Part shown: positions 56,333 to 64,000 of the stretch, piece after piece
How positions within the stretch are numbered: position 1 is the first letter of the stretch
Layout: each line of letters begins with the position of its first letter
Assembly: GCA_012960305.1 (NCBI GenBank)
Contig: DUBM01000017.1
Span: 1-64,000, forward strand
Direction of reading: 5' to 3'
Length of the DNA: 64,000 bases
Source: Gammaproteobacteria bacterium
GTDB taxonomy: Bacteria; Pseudomonadota; Gammaproteobacteria; Pseudomonadales; Pseudohongiellaceae
Translations under genes and position numbers: made by a program
Notes under the pieces: generated by a model
Seen by the model: only the letters and a program-made list of their open reading frames with translations
Databases searched by the model: none
What the model was told of the DNA's origin: nothing

Positions 56333-58546
56333 TTAAAACGTGCCGTTTACACTCAAAGAAAGGCTTCTTCCCGAACTACTGCACTGATCCTCTATTTCCT
56401 CAAGAATGCCACCAGACATACGCCCTACGAAGCGTTGGCGTTCTCGACAGAATTTAGGGTTGTTAAAGCCAGAGAGATTTAGACGAAAAGTGATATCGCC
56501 AAAAGCAATTACTTCAGCAAATGCCAGAGCGTAAGGGTCACCCGCGGACAGCTCAATATCGTCGATGTCATAGGTCTTTCTATTGCCGTCGAAACTATTG
56601 TTCCACGAAATGCCATAATTCATATTCCAACTAGTAATGTCATGGCGAAAACCGAGAGAAAGCCGGCCGCGATTATTGTAGGTAAATCTGCGATCAATGC
56701 CAAGAAATGTATCTGTGACATTAGAATCTTCAACATTTAAGCGAGAAGTAACCAAGAGGTTTGGCATGTCGATCATTCGCATGCGAATACTGGCATTAAG
56801 ATTCATGCCGTATTTGTAGCCTTCACCAACATTACCGTTTGCCGCTTGCAATCTATCTTCTGAAGTCGATACATCGATTCGTTCTATGCGATCCGTCCAA
56901 TCTTCATAGAAAATATTACCATCAATCACACCAATATCATTAGGTAATCGATATTCTGCATTAATATCGTATTTCCAATACCACTCTTGACTGAGGTTCT
57001 CATTACCCGCTTGAATATTACTGTCTTCGTCGCGGTTGTCTGTTGCCGCAACAAAATCATTGAAACTCAATTGTTCGACAATTTTCTCGATGGAACCACG
57101 TAATTGTAATCTTGGGGTTAGGTCATAACGAAAATCGACTTTCGGTTTAACAAAATCAAAATCCCGTTTGTTTGATACATCGCCACTCTGACTGATTTCG
57201 GATAACTCATAAAGTATCGAACTCTCCAAAGACATGCGTGAATTGATCACCCAGTTATGAATTACGAATGGTTCATAACGAATTTCTTCAACACTTGAAT
57301 TTGCATTAGAGACGCTAACCGGAATCAATCCGCCGTGAGCGGCTGAAGGCGCACCTGTGCCTGATGCAAGTCCGAGGGCAAGATTCGAATCTAAAATTGT
57401 TTGTGCTCTCTCTGCTCCAAATTCGATATCTTGACCTTGGGCAATATCCATCGTGTAGGACCCGCGCACAATTCTCTCCCGAGTCGTGCTGGATGAATCC
57501 AAAAAGAGATTCTTATCTTCGGAACCATCTGCCGCCACGTTCCAGCGATCTCGCACATTTCCTCGAAAGGATTTGTTGCTGATAAACAAAATCTTAAAGC
57601 GATCACCACTTGAAGTATTGAACTCGTAGTCACCACCTAATTCCCAATTTTCATAATCAGTGGGAGTAGCTTCCCGTTGGAGAGCAATTAGGTTTGGGTT
57701 AACTTTTAAATCTGTCGTGTGACGATCCAATTCCGAATCCGAATACCCCTCCCGGATTAGGGCATTGAAACGGGCACTGCTGTTGGTATTGATCTGATAA
57801 TCGAGATTGGTACTAAGTTGCGTTGAGTCGCTGTCGGAAATTCTATCTTCGCGGACTAAATCGTTAGGAGAAAAATCACCTAGAATACTGTTCTCTTTAC
57901 TGATGCTATTAAAATGCATTTCTTGAGATTGGGCATTGAAGAGGAAATTAAGCCCACCCTGCTGGCCGCTATAGGATAAATCTGCTCGTGGTGAAACTGT
58001 ATGATCTCGAGCTCGCTCAACACTGGCTTCATAGGAAATGCTTGAACTACTTAGTTGATCAAAAAGAACAACGTTGATCACCTGGCCACTACCACGGACA
58101 TCAAGATCACCTGAGGTGCCACGGATAATTTCGATGTAGTCCACTTGGTCAGAAGTGATTCGAGCAAGCTGCCCGCCGGTGCTATTATTTTTACCCGCAG
58201 TACGCTTGCCATTAATTAAAATTTCACTACCACCGCTGCCGCTACCAAAGCCACGACCACCACCACCACCACCACCATGGCTAAAACCACCTGACGATCG
58301 TCCTCCTCGACTAAAACCACCACGGCCACCACCACCGCCACCTGAACCACCGCTAGCACCTGGAATACGATCGAGCATATCCTGTGCTGAAACCGGAGCA
58401 AATTCTGCGAAGTAAGACGCCGGATAAACCACTGTGGAATCTTCACCCTGACTTTCTTGAGCAATTGCAGATGAAGAAATGCCCATTAACACGACGAGAA
58501 TGGTGTTGAAGAAATGGGATCTAATAATTTGTTCTAACCGTGTCAT
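56333..58546 (-). CDS. TonB-dependent outer-membrane receptor with Gly-rich plug insert
   Basis: 737 residues, a clear paralog of the receptor at 43887-46070: AQDMLDRIPG, ILINGKRTAGK and DYIEIIRGTSGDLDVRG occur in the same order, and the barrel ends NGTF. Between DRIPG and INGKR it carries about 45 residues made mostly of Gly, Arg, Ser and Phe. It lies upstream of the PQQ dehydrogenase at 54117. The ligand is unknown. Confidence 0.88.
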   Translation of the reverse strand: MTRLEQIIRSHFFNTILVVLMGISSSAIAQESQGEDSTVVYPASYFAEFAPVSAQDMLDRIPGASGGSGGGGGGRGGFSRGGRSSGGFSHGGGGGGGRGFGSGSGGSEILINGKRTAGKNNSTGGQLARITSDQVDYIEIIRGTSGDLDVRGSGQVINVVLFDQLSSSSISYEASVERARDHTVSPRADLSYSGQQGGLNFLFNAQSQEMHFNSISKENSILGDFSPNDLVREDRISDSDSTQLSTNLDYQINTNSSARFNALIREGYSDSELDRHTTDLKVNPNLIALQREATPTDYENWELGGDYEFNTSSGDRFKILFISNKSFRGNVRDRWNVAADGSEDKNLFLDSSSTTRERIVRGSYTMDIAQGQDIEFGAERAQTILDSNLALGLASGTGAPSAAHGGLIPVSVSNANSSVEEIRYEPFVIHNWVINSRMSLESSILYELSEISQSGDVSNKRDFDFVKPKVDFRYDLTPRLQLRGSIEKIVEQLSFNDFVAATDNRDEDSNIQAGNENLSQEWYWKYDINAEYRLPNDIGVIDGNIFYEDWTDRIERIDVSTSEDRLQAANGNVGEGYKYGMNLNASIRMRMIDMPNLLVTSRLNVEDSNVTDTFLGIDRRFTYNNRGRLSLGFRHDITSWNMNYGISWNNSFDGNRKTYDIDDIELSAGDPYALAFAEVIAFGDITFRLNLSGFNNPKFCRERQRFVGRMSGGILEEIEDQCSSSGRSLSLSVNGTF
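58220..58354 (-). repeat. Gly-rich low-complexity coding repeat in TonB receptor plug
   Basis: Near-perfect GGN-type codon runs (on the plus strand CCACCACC repeats) encode runs of Gly with Arg, Ser, Phe and His. Such tracts are prone to slippage, so length variation is possible. Confidence 0.8.
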
Positions 58547-58784
58547 GCAAAAACCTCTGATAAGCTGCAGTGGCGCTAGCGAAGCCAGCGTTGTTTCGAG
58601 AAATCTGATTACTACAGTGAGGCGCGATTATAGACCAGAATCAATGCCCAATATGTTACGAATTGTATGTGACTCAAGGGCTTGCGAAGCGAAATTTTCA
58701 AGGTCTAGAAAAAAGACTTTTGACCATTCCAAGTATTGTATCTCAATACGGGTACAGCTGAACTTTAAGCCACATACCAAAATC
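58547..58784. other. Intergenic upstream of TonB receptor
   Basis: No feature recognised other than the probable start region for the minus-strand receptor gene. Confidence 0.3.
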
Positions 58785-58952
58785 ATGAATTTCACCATAA
58801 ATCTTAAAGAAGGCGTCCCAATTTACCGTCAAATCGCCAATCAGACTCGCTACACGGGTGCGCCTGGACTACTTCAACCGGACGAGGAAATCTCGGCGGT
58901 GCAGCCTCTGGTCCTGAAGCTGAATGTGCTCCATTCTATTCATGAAGTTTGA
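58785..58952 (+). pseudogene. Remnant of a GntR/YtrA-type transcriptional regulator
   Basis: An ORF of 55 codons begins MNFTINLKEGVPIYRQIANQ and includes a degraded GLLQPDEEI stretch. These match the start of YtrA-type GntR regulators (normally PIYRQI.QI, then GxLxPGDxLPSVR). After about 30 residues the match fades, the helix-turn-helix is damaged and a stop follows, so it is non-functional. No RBS is present. Confidence 0.5.
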
Positions 58953-58999
58953 ACCCCGCTGTCGCCTTTTTTGTTGTCTACTACATTCGTAATTTGGTC

Positions 59000-60397
59000 C
59001 TAGTTAAGTTGAGTTTTACGGAATATTCCAAAGCCCATATATGCAAGACCAATAGACAACAGCGGGTTGAGATAATTAAAAAACGCCCACGGAGCAAACT
59101 CCAACGGTGACATGTTGAGCACCCCTGTAATAAACGCGCCCGAAGTCGTCCATGGGATAAGCGAGGTACTTAAGGTAGCTCCCTCTTCCAGACAACGAGA
59201 CAGCATGTGTTTCTCTAGACCATCTTCTTCGTAAGAGTCTTTGAATATCTGCCCGCCGAATATGATAGAGAGATAACCCTCGCCCATACTCATGTTAGAG
59301 ACGATGCCAGCGCCAATCGTGGCCGCCATAAGGCTCGCGGAACGCTTGATTCGCATCAGTAACCCACTCAGTAGAACTCGAACGAAACCTCCGCGATCGA
59401 GAATGCCACCTAGCGATAATGCGATTAGCGCCAATGACATCGTCCACATCATACTTGTTATGCCTCCTCTGGTAAGGAGTGTATCGAGTTGTTCTAGCCC
59501 CGTATTCGCAACATAACCAGTGTGCAAACTATTTAGTACCTCAGTAACGGTTCTATCTTGAGTCGCGACGGCCAGCACAACCGCAGTCCCAACGCTGGCG
59601 AGCATGCTGATTTCAGCCGGGGTTCGTTTGAGGCTGAGGGTAAGCAGTACAATTAAAGGCAGCAGAGTCAGTGGGCTGATAGCGAACTCGATCTCGAGAT
59701 GTTGAGTTAATGTCAATAACTCTTCCGCAGAGAGTGTCTGACCGCTGTAGTACAATCCGAATAGTGTAAATAGAATAATACTGATGATGTACGTCGGCAC
59801 GGTGGTGTACAGCATCGACTTGATGTGAGAGTAGAGATCCGTTTCTGCACTCATGGCCGCGAGATTGGTTGTGTCTGATACGGGCGACATCTTGTCACCA
59901 AAGCTTGCTCCAGAGACGACCATGCCAGCCACCAGAGGCAGTGGAATGCCCAGTGCGGCCCCTAGTCCCATGAGAACAACACCGATCGTAGCAATTGTTC
60001 CCCATGCCGTGCCGGTGGCAAGCGACATAAGGCTACATAACACTAAACCAGCCGGTAAAAAGAAAGTCGGATGGAGTAAGTCCAGGCCGTAGTAGATGAG
60101 CCCACCGATCGTTCCGCTTTCGATTAACGCAGCGACGAGTATGCCTATTAGGAAAAAAATAAAGATCGCACCCAGACCTTTCTCAATGCCCGAAATCATT
60201 GCAGATTTGATTTTTAGGTAGCTGAAGCCTAGCAGTGAAGAGTGACCCGCAACCCACACGAGCGCGATTACCAGCAGGCTATGCAGGCTAATGTCCAACC
60301 ATAGCATTCCAGAAATAACGATCACGATGACACCACCGAAACAGATCAGCGAATGCAAAAAACTAGGATCTTGCTGGTCTTCCGTAGAATTAATCAT
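59000..60397 (-). CDS. nhaC: Na+/H+ antiporter, NhaC family
   Basis: 465 residues with about eleven hydrophobic helices. The NhaC-type sequence features GTAWGTIATIGVV, GASFGDKMSPVSDTTNLA and LIPWTTSGAFI are all present. It exchanges sodium for protons across the inner membrane, fitting a marine organism. No strong RBS precedes ATG 60397. Confidence 0.9.
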   Translation of the reverse strand: MINSTEDQQDPSFLHSLICFGGVIVIVISGMLWLDISLHSLLVIALVWVAGHSSLLGFSYLKIKSAMISGIEKGLGAIFIFFLIGILVAALIESGTIGGLIYYGLDLLHPTFFLPAGLVLCSLMSLATGTAWGTIATIGVVLMGLGAALGIPLPLVAGMVVSGASFGDKMSPVSDTTNLAAMSAETDLYSHIKSMLYTTVPTYIISIILFTLFGLYYSGQTLSAEELLTLTQHLEIEFAISPLTLLPLIVLLTLSLKRTPAEISMLASVGTAVVLAVATQDRTVTEVLNSLHTGYVANTGLEQLDTLLTRGGITSMMWTMSLALIALSLGGILDRGGFVRVLLSGLLMRIKRSASLMAATIGAGIVSNMSMGEGYLSIIFGGQIFKDSYEEDGLEKHMLSRCLEEGATLSTSLIPWTTSGAFITGVLNMSPLEFAPWAFFNYLNPLLSIGLAYMGFGIFRKTQLN

Positions 60398-61160
60398 GGT
60401 GCGATATTGTATTCATATGTTGAGGGGCGCTACTAATTCAAATGCTTAGTTCAAATTCTACCCTTGCGAATCAATGAGGCAACTATAACTATTCTTATTC
60501 GAGGAAATAAGGGCCTGCCCACATTTAGCTAATCAACAAAAGTATCCCATTCTCCTTAATTTGCTTTAATTCCTCACCCTTTCTTTAAGTGAGCTAGTAG
60601 CGATGAAAGATCGATCCAGGTCAGTTACAAGAAAATAACTAATACACCACAGAGCCAGAAAAACCGAACCGATTAGCAACAAAGTGAATGCTGTGTGTTT
60701 TAAAGATACCTTCATAGTTCCTGGATATGGTGGGGAAAGAAGGCTTTGTATCGCACGGAGAGGAAGTCAGTTCCTGTTTAATCAGTATCCGAAGCCAGGC
60801 AGTTGGAGATTTCTCCTCACTAATCTGCATCACTGCAACAGCAACCTACATCTTCAGTAATTATTGTCCCATTGAAGCAGTATTGCGTGCATGTGCATGT
60901 GCACTGTCGCATTAAATTAAATCGTATGCTGTGTATCTGCTCAAGCACCAACACATCTTACCATAGCTAGGCAACGCTCGTCCCTAGAATACCTTATATA
61001 CATAACTCGAAAACAGTGTTCGCATCGGCAATAAGCTAATTTCGATTAGCGCTTCTGCTGGCAAGCCCAAGACTTTCAGCGTGCAATTAGAAGACTGACG
61101 CGATAGTTTCTTAGGTACAAAACTTTCATAATCACAATAACAAAGGCTAATCGAGATCTT
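60398..61160. other. 763-base intergenic region
   Basis: Only a possible 49-residue minus-strand gene was seen here (listed separately); the rest shows no gene, RNA or terminator. Confidence 0.4.
60566..60715 (-). CDS. Possible small single-helix membrane protein
   Basis: An ORF of 49 codons starts at ATG 60715 behind CAGGAACT. The frame gives a positively charged start (MKVSLKH), one membrane-length hydrophobic run (FTLLLIGSVFLALWCISYFL) and a polar tail. It has no known family, so this is only a candidate. Confidence 0.4.
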   Translation of the reverse strand: MKVSLKHTAFTLLLIGSVFLALWCISYFLVTDLDRSFIATSSLKERVRN

Positions 61161-62753
61161 ATGAAAATACTCTCTCAACAATGGCAAGACTATCTGAATT
61201 CTCCTTTCTCTCGACGGCACTTGCTGCGACTGGGCGCGCAGCTTTCTGGTGCTCTGGCTCTTGGAGCAATGCCGGGATTACTGCATGGTGCTGCACGTCG
61301 GTTGACAAGTTTGCAGGCGGACCCATTTACTCTCGGTGTTGCTTCCGGCGATCCCACTGCAGACTCGGTAGTGCTCTGGACTCGACTGGATAATGATATT
61401 TTGCGAGAAATGGGAGCCGAGCTGGATACCATCGAAATCGCCTATGAAATTTCCACTTCAGAATCTTTCAGGAATGTGCTTCGTCAGGGCGTTATTATCG
61501 CACCTGCTGAATTGGGTCATTCAGCCCATGCTGAGGTTCGAGGTCTACAGGCGGACACAGTCTATTTTTACCGTTGGCAATTAGGCAATATCACCAGCCC
61601 AATCGGAAGAACCAAGACAGCAGCAGCTGCCGATGCGGATATCCAACAACTCAGATTTGCCGTCGCCTCCTGCCAGCAATATGAACACGGTTATTTTACC
61701 GCATACCAACATATGGCAGATGAACACTTTGATCTGATCGTGCACCTCGGTGACTATATTTACGAAAAAAGTTGGGGCCAAAACCTCGTTCGCGCCCACG
61801 AAGGTCCTGAAATTATAACACTTGCTAACTATCGTGCTCGATACAACACTTACAAGTCTGACCCGGATCTGCAAGCAGCTCATGCATCTGCTCCGTGGAT
61901 TGTCACCTGGGATGACCACGAAGTGGATAACAATTATGCGGCTGATATTGGAGAAGATGATCAAACTCCTGAGCAACTGCTAATGCGCAGAACCGCGGCA
62001 TATCAAGCCTTCTATGAATTTATGCCGATCCGTCTACCAGTGGGCAGGCAAGGCCCAGATATGCCCATCTATCGCCGGCTGCGGTTCGGCAAGTTAGCTG
62101 AATTCAATGTGCTCGATACACGCCAGTATCGTAGCGATCAAGCCTGTGGCGACGGTCGAAAACAGAGCTGTGCGGAACACCTTGATAGTAGCAGAACCCT
62201 GCTAGGTGGGGCGCAAAAAGAGTGGCTCTACAATGGCCTCGCGACGGCCGATGCTACCTGGAATGTATTGGCACAGCAGATAATGGTAGCAAGTCTTCGC
62301 TCAGTTGGTGACGCAGGCGAAGAGCTATGGCCCATGGATCTGTGGGATGGCTATCCGTTCGAACGACAGGAATTACTGAATGTCCTTGACCAAGCAGCAA
62401 CGCCTAATCCTGTAGTTCTCACTGGCGATATTCACTCTAATTGGGCAGCCAACCTACAGTTGGATTTCGATAATGAAAATTCGAAAGTCGTAGGCTCCGA
62501 ATTTGTCGGAACCTCAATTACTTCAGGCGGCGATGGTAGAGACATGTCAGATTATGGAACTGCACTGTTAGATAATAACCCACACGTGAAATTTTATAAC
62601 GCGCAACGCGGCTATTTATGTGCAACGCTAACACCTGAGCTATGGAAAACTGACTATAAAATTTTACCCCTAGTCACCCAAGCCGGCGCTGACATCAGTA
62701 TACGCAAAACCTATATCACTGAAGCTGGCAACCCCGGCGTACAAGAAGGATAA
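61161..62753 (+). CDS. phoD: Alkaline phosphatase D (PhoD) family, Tat-exported
   Basis: 530 residues. A twin-arginine signal (SRRHLLRLG, Arg 18-19) leads to the PhoD N-domain (FTLGVASGDPTADSVVLWTRL). The metallophosphatase core follows, with HLGDYIYE, WDDHEVDNNYA and TGDIHSNW holding the Asp/His metal ligands. PhoD cleaves phosphate mono- or diesters in the periplasm to recover phosphate. No Pho box was identified. Confidence 0.92.
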   Translation: MKILSQQWQDYLNSPFSRRHLLRLGAQLSGALALGAMPGLLHGAARRLTSLQADPFTLGVASGDPTADSVVLWTRLDNDILREMGAELDTIEIAYEISTSESFRNVLRQGVIIAPAELGHSAHAEVRGLQADTVYFYRWQLGNITSPIGRTKTAAAADADIQQLRFAVASCQQYEHGYFTAYQHMADEHFDLIVHLGDYIYEKSWGQNLVRAHEGPEIITLANYRARYNTYKSDPDLQAAHASAPWIVTWDDHEVDNNYAADIGEDDQTPEQLLMRRTAAYQAFYEFMPIRLPVGRQGPDMPIYRRLRFGKLAEFNVLDTRQYRSDQACGDGRKQSCAEHLDSSRTLLGGAQKEWLYNGLATADATWNVLAQQIMVASLRSVGDAGEELWPMDLWDGYPFERQELLNVLDQAATPNPVVLTGDIHSNWAANLQLDFDNENSKVVGSEFVGTSITSGGDGRDMSDYGTALLDNNPHVKFYNAQRGYLCATLTPELWKTDYKILPLVTQAGADISIRKTYITEAGNPGVQEG

Positions 62754-62980
62754 AATAATTCAGATCGAAATTCTAAATATTAATAGGACATAGTTACAGG
62801 ATATTTCTAATGGTATCTTACAAATTCAAGCCAATAGAGAGGGGACACCTCATACCAACAAAAAATAACACACAGTTCTAGTTAAAACGATTGGAATTTA
62901 CAACTAGCACATTCATAAGGTGAGCAGAGTCAAACTACAGTAGTTTTGAAAATTTGTATTTATCCATTTTTAGATAATTA

Positions 62981-63997
62981 TTACTTTCGAGAGTACTTTC
63001 TAAGGGCCATACCGCCGGTTAAAGAACCATAGACATTACCCTCTGCATCGGCGATTACACCCTCCTGGGTTCCAACTTCTGAAGGGTCATCAATGAACTC
63101 AAAAACTTCTCCATCGTGGACACTCCCGATACGAATGCCTCGCTCAAAGCCGGGGTTAGTTTGAGGACTTGAAGAAGAATCGGTGACATAGAGTATGTCA
63201 TTGCCATCGATATACATGCCACTGGGCCGACCAAACTGACGCCACTGGTCAATAAAATTTCCTTGTTGATCGAAAACCTGCAATCTATTATTGCCGCGGT
63301 CTCCCACATACAATCGGCCTTGAGAATCCATCGCCAAGGCATGGGGAGTATGAAAGTTACCTGGCCCTTCTCCTCGACTACCCCAGCTTAATAGAAATTT
63401 TCCTGCAGCATCGAATTTCATAATGCGCGCATTGGATGCGCCTCCATGCCCATCGCCAACGAAAATATCACCATTAGGCGCTACATAAACTGAAGAGGGT
63501 TGATTGAATTCATCTGGACCGTCACCAGGCTGACCGGCTTTGCCCAAGGTCATTAAGAGCTCGCCTGAAGAACTGAATTTAAATACTTGATGGCCTTTGC
63601 CATCCCGTCTGGAGTCTTCTCCATTCGGCCCTTCACCATCGGCAACCCAGACATTGCCCTCTTTATCGACAAAATTACTATGAGGACGAATGAACATGTT
63701 CTGACCGAAGCTTTGTAGTAAGTTTCCGGTCAGATCAAATTGCATAATCGGCGCGAAGTCCGAACCTACGCAGTTATTAGCACCGCAGCGATCGAAAAGC
63801 CAGATGCTTGATTGGTCAGGATGAATAAAAATGCCGGCAGCAGAACCTATTGGTCGATTGATTGGCATTTTGAAAAAACTTTCATCCAAGGTGTAGTTAG
63901 GGCTGGGCGTACTCATCGGAGTCGGCTGAGCAAGCAAGCTTGCACTTGCACAAACAAGTGCTCCGCTTAAAAAAACTATCTTACTCAGCCTAATCAT
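62981..63997 (-). CDS. Exported NHL-repeat protein, peptidyl-hydroxyglycine amidating lyase-like
   Basis: 338 residues with a Sec signal (cleavage near LLAQ) and a six-bladed NHL propeller. Blades such as FNQPSSVYVAPNGDIFVGDG, NARIMKFDAAGKFLLSWG and FHTPHALAMDSQGRLYVGDR align with the eukaryotic PAL domain. Two of its zinc His are recognisable (His106 in RPHSN, His219 in TPHA). The third (PHDIVA in PAL) is replaced by TQEGVIA, so activity as PAL is doubtful. Its ATG is 3 bases from the window end. Confidence 0.78.
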   Translation of the reverse strand: MIRLSKIVFLSGALVCASASLLAQPTPMSTPSPNYTLDESFFKMPINRPIGSAAGIFIHPDQSSIWLFDRCGANNCVGSDFAPIMQFDLTGNLLQSFGQNMFIRPHSNFVDKEGNVWVADGEGPNGEDSRRDGKGHQVFKFSSSGELLMTLGKAGQPGDGPDEFNQPSSVYVAPNGDIFVGDGHGGASNARIMKFDAAGKFLLSWGSRGEGPGNFHTPHALAMDSQGRLYVGDRGNNRLQVFDQQGNFIDQWRQFGRPSGMYIDGNDILYVTDSSSSPQTNPGFERGIRIGSVHDGEVFEFIDDPSEVGTQEGVIADAEGNVYGSLTGGMALRKYSRK

Positions 63998-64000
63998 GAG

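Overview
This 64 kb window is typical bacterial chromosome: dense genes, ATG/GTG/TTG starts with AGGAG-type ribosome binding sites, and many Sec, Tat and lipoprotein signals. The gene content (paired TonB-dependent receptors, PQQ enzymes, c-type cytochromes, a TAXI binding protein, a YgeA-type racemase, an SO_2930-type cytochrome) suggests a free-living, probably marine, aerobic gammaproteobacterium. The species cannot be placed from the window alone. No rRNA, tRNA, CRISPR array, insertion sequence, prophage or attachment site was seen.

Layout. 1-4.7 kb (minus strand): a periplasmic oxidation cluster with a diheme cytochrome c, a PQQ alcohol dehydrogenase, a cytochrome c/copper-monooxygenase-like protein and a partial exported protein. 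5-9.5 kb (plus): a cupin, a parallel beta-helix lipoprotein overlapping an SO_2930-type diheme cytochrome, and an orphan TAXI binding lipoprotein. 9.8-25 kb: mostly single enzymes (VanX-like dipeptidase, Asp/Glu racemase, MarC, Tat-exported D-threonine aldolase-like enzyme, acyl-CoA ligase, M20 amidohydrolase, dienoyl-CoA isomerase-like enzyme, beta-propeller protein, DUF1295 protein, tannase-like esterase, carboxyltransferase). 24.9-30.2 kb (minus): deacetylase-fold enzyme, carboxylesterase, soluble PQQ sugar dehydrogenase, DUF3500 protein. 30.3-35.2 kb: quinone oxidoreductase, esterase, DUF1080 protein, M3 peptidase. 35.8-58.5 kb: a second redox-rich stretch with another copper-monooxygenase-like protein, a NosR-like flavo/iron-sulfur membrane protein, three more PQQ dehydrogenases, two small cytochromes c, two paralogous TonB-dependent receptors, two cupin/esterase-type secreted proteins and a Tat-exported thiamine-diphosphate enzyme in an operon with a cytochrome c. 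59-64 kb: NhaC antiporter, PhoD phosphatase and an NHL-repeat protein resembling peptidyl-hydroxyglycine amidating lyase.

How the genes fit together (inference): most products act in the periplasm or outer membrane. TonB receptors would import small organic molecules or cofactors; secreted esterases would release alcohols, acids or phenolics; PQQ dehydrogenases, copper-monooxygenase-like proteins and the ThDP enzyme would oxidise them and pass electrons to c-type cytochromes. No PQQ biosynthesis genes lie in the window.

The most unusual items are the Tat-exported ThDP enzyme/cytochrome c operon, the two cytochrome-PHM-like fusions together with a PAL-like protein, a probable AUC start codon in the DUF1295 gene, and a PQQ dehydrogenase whose expected catalytic Asp is Asn.
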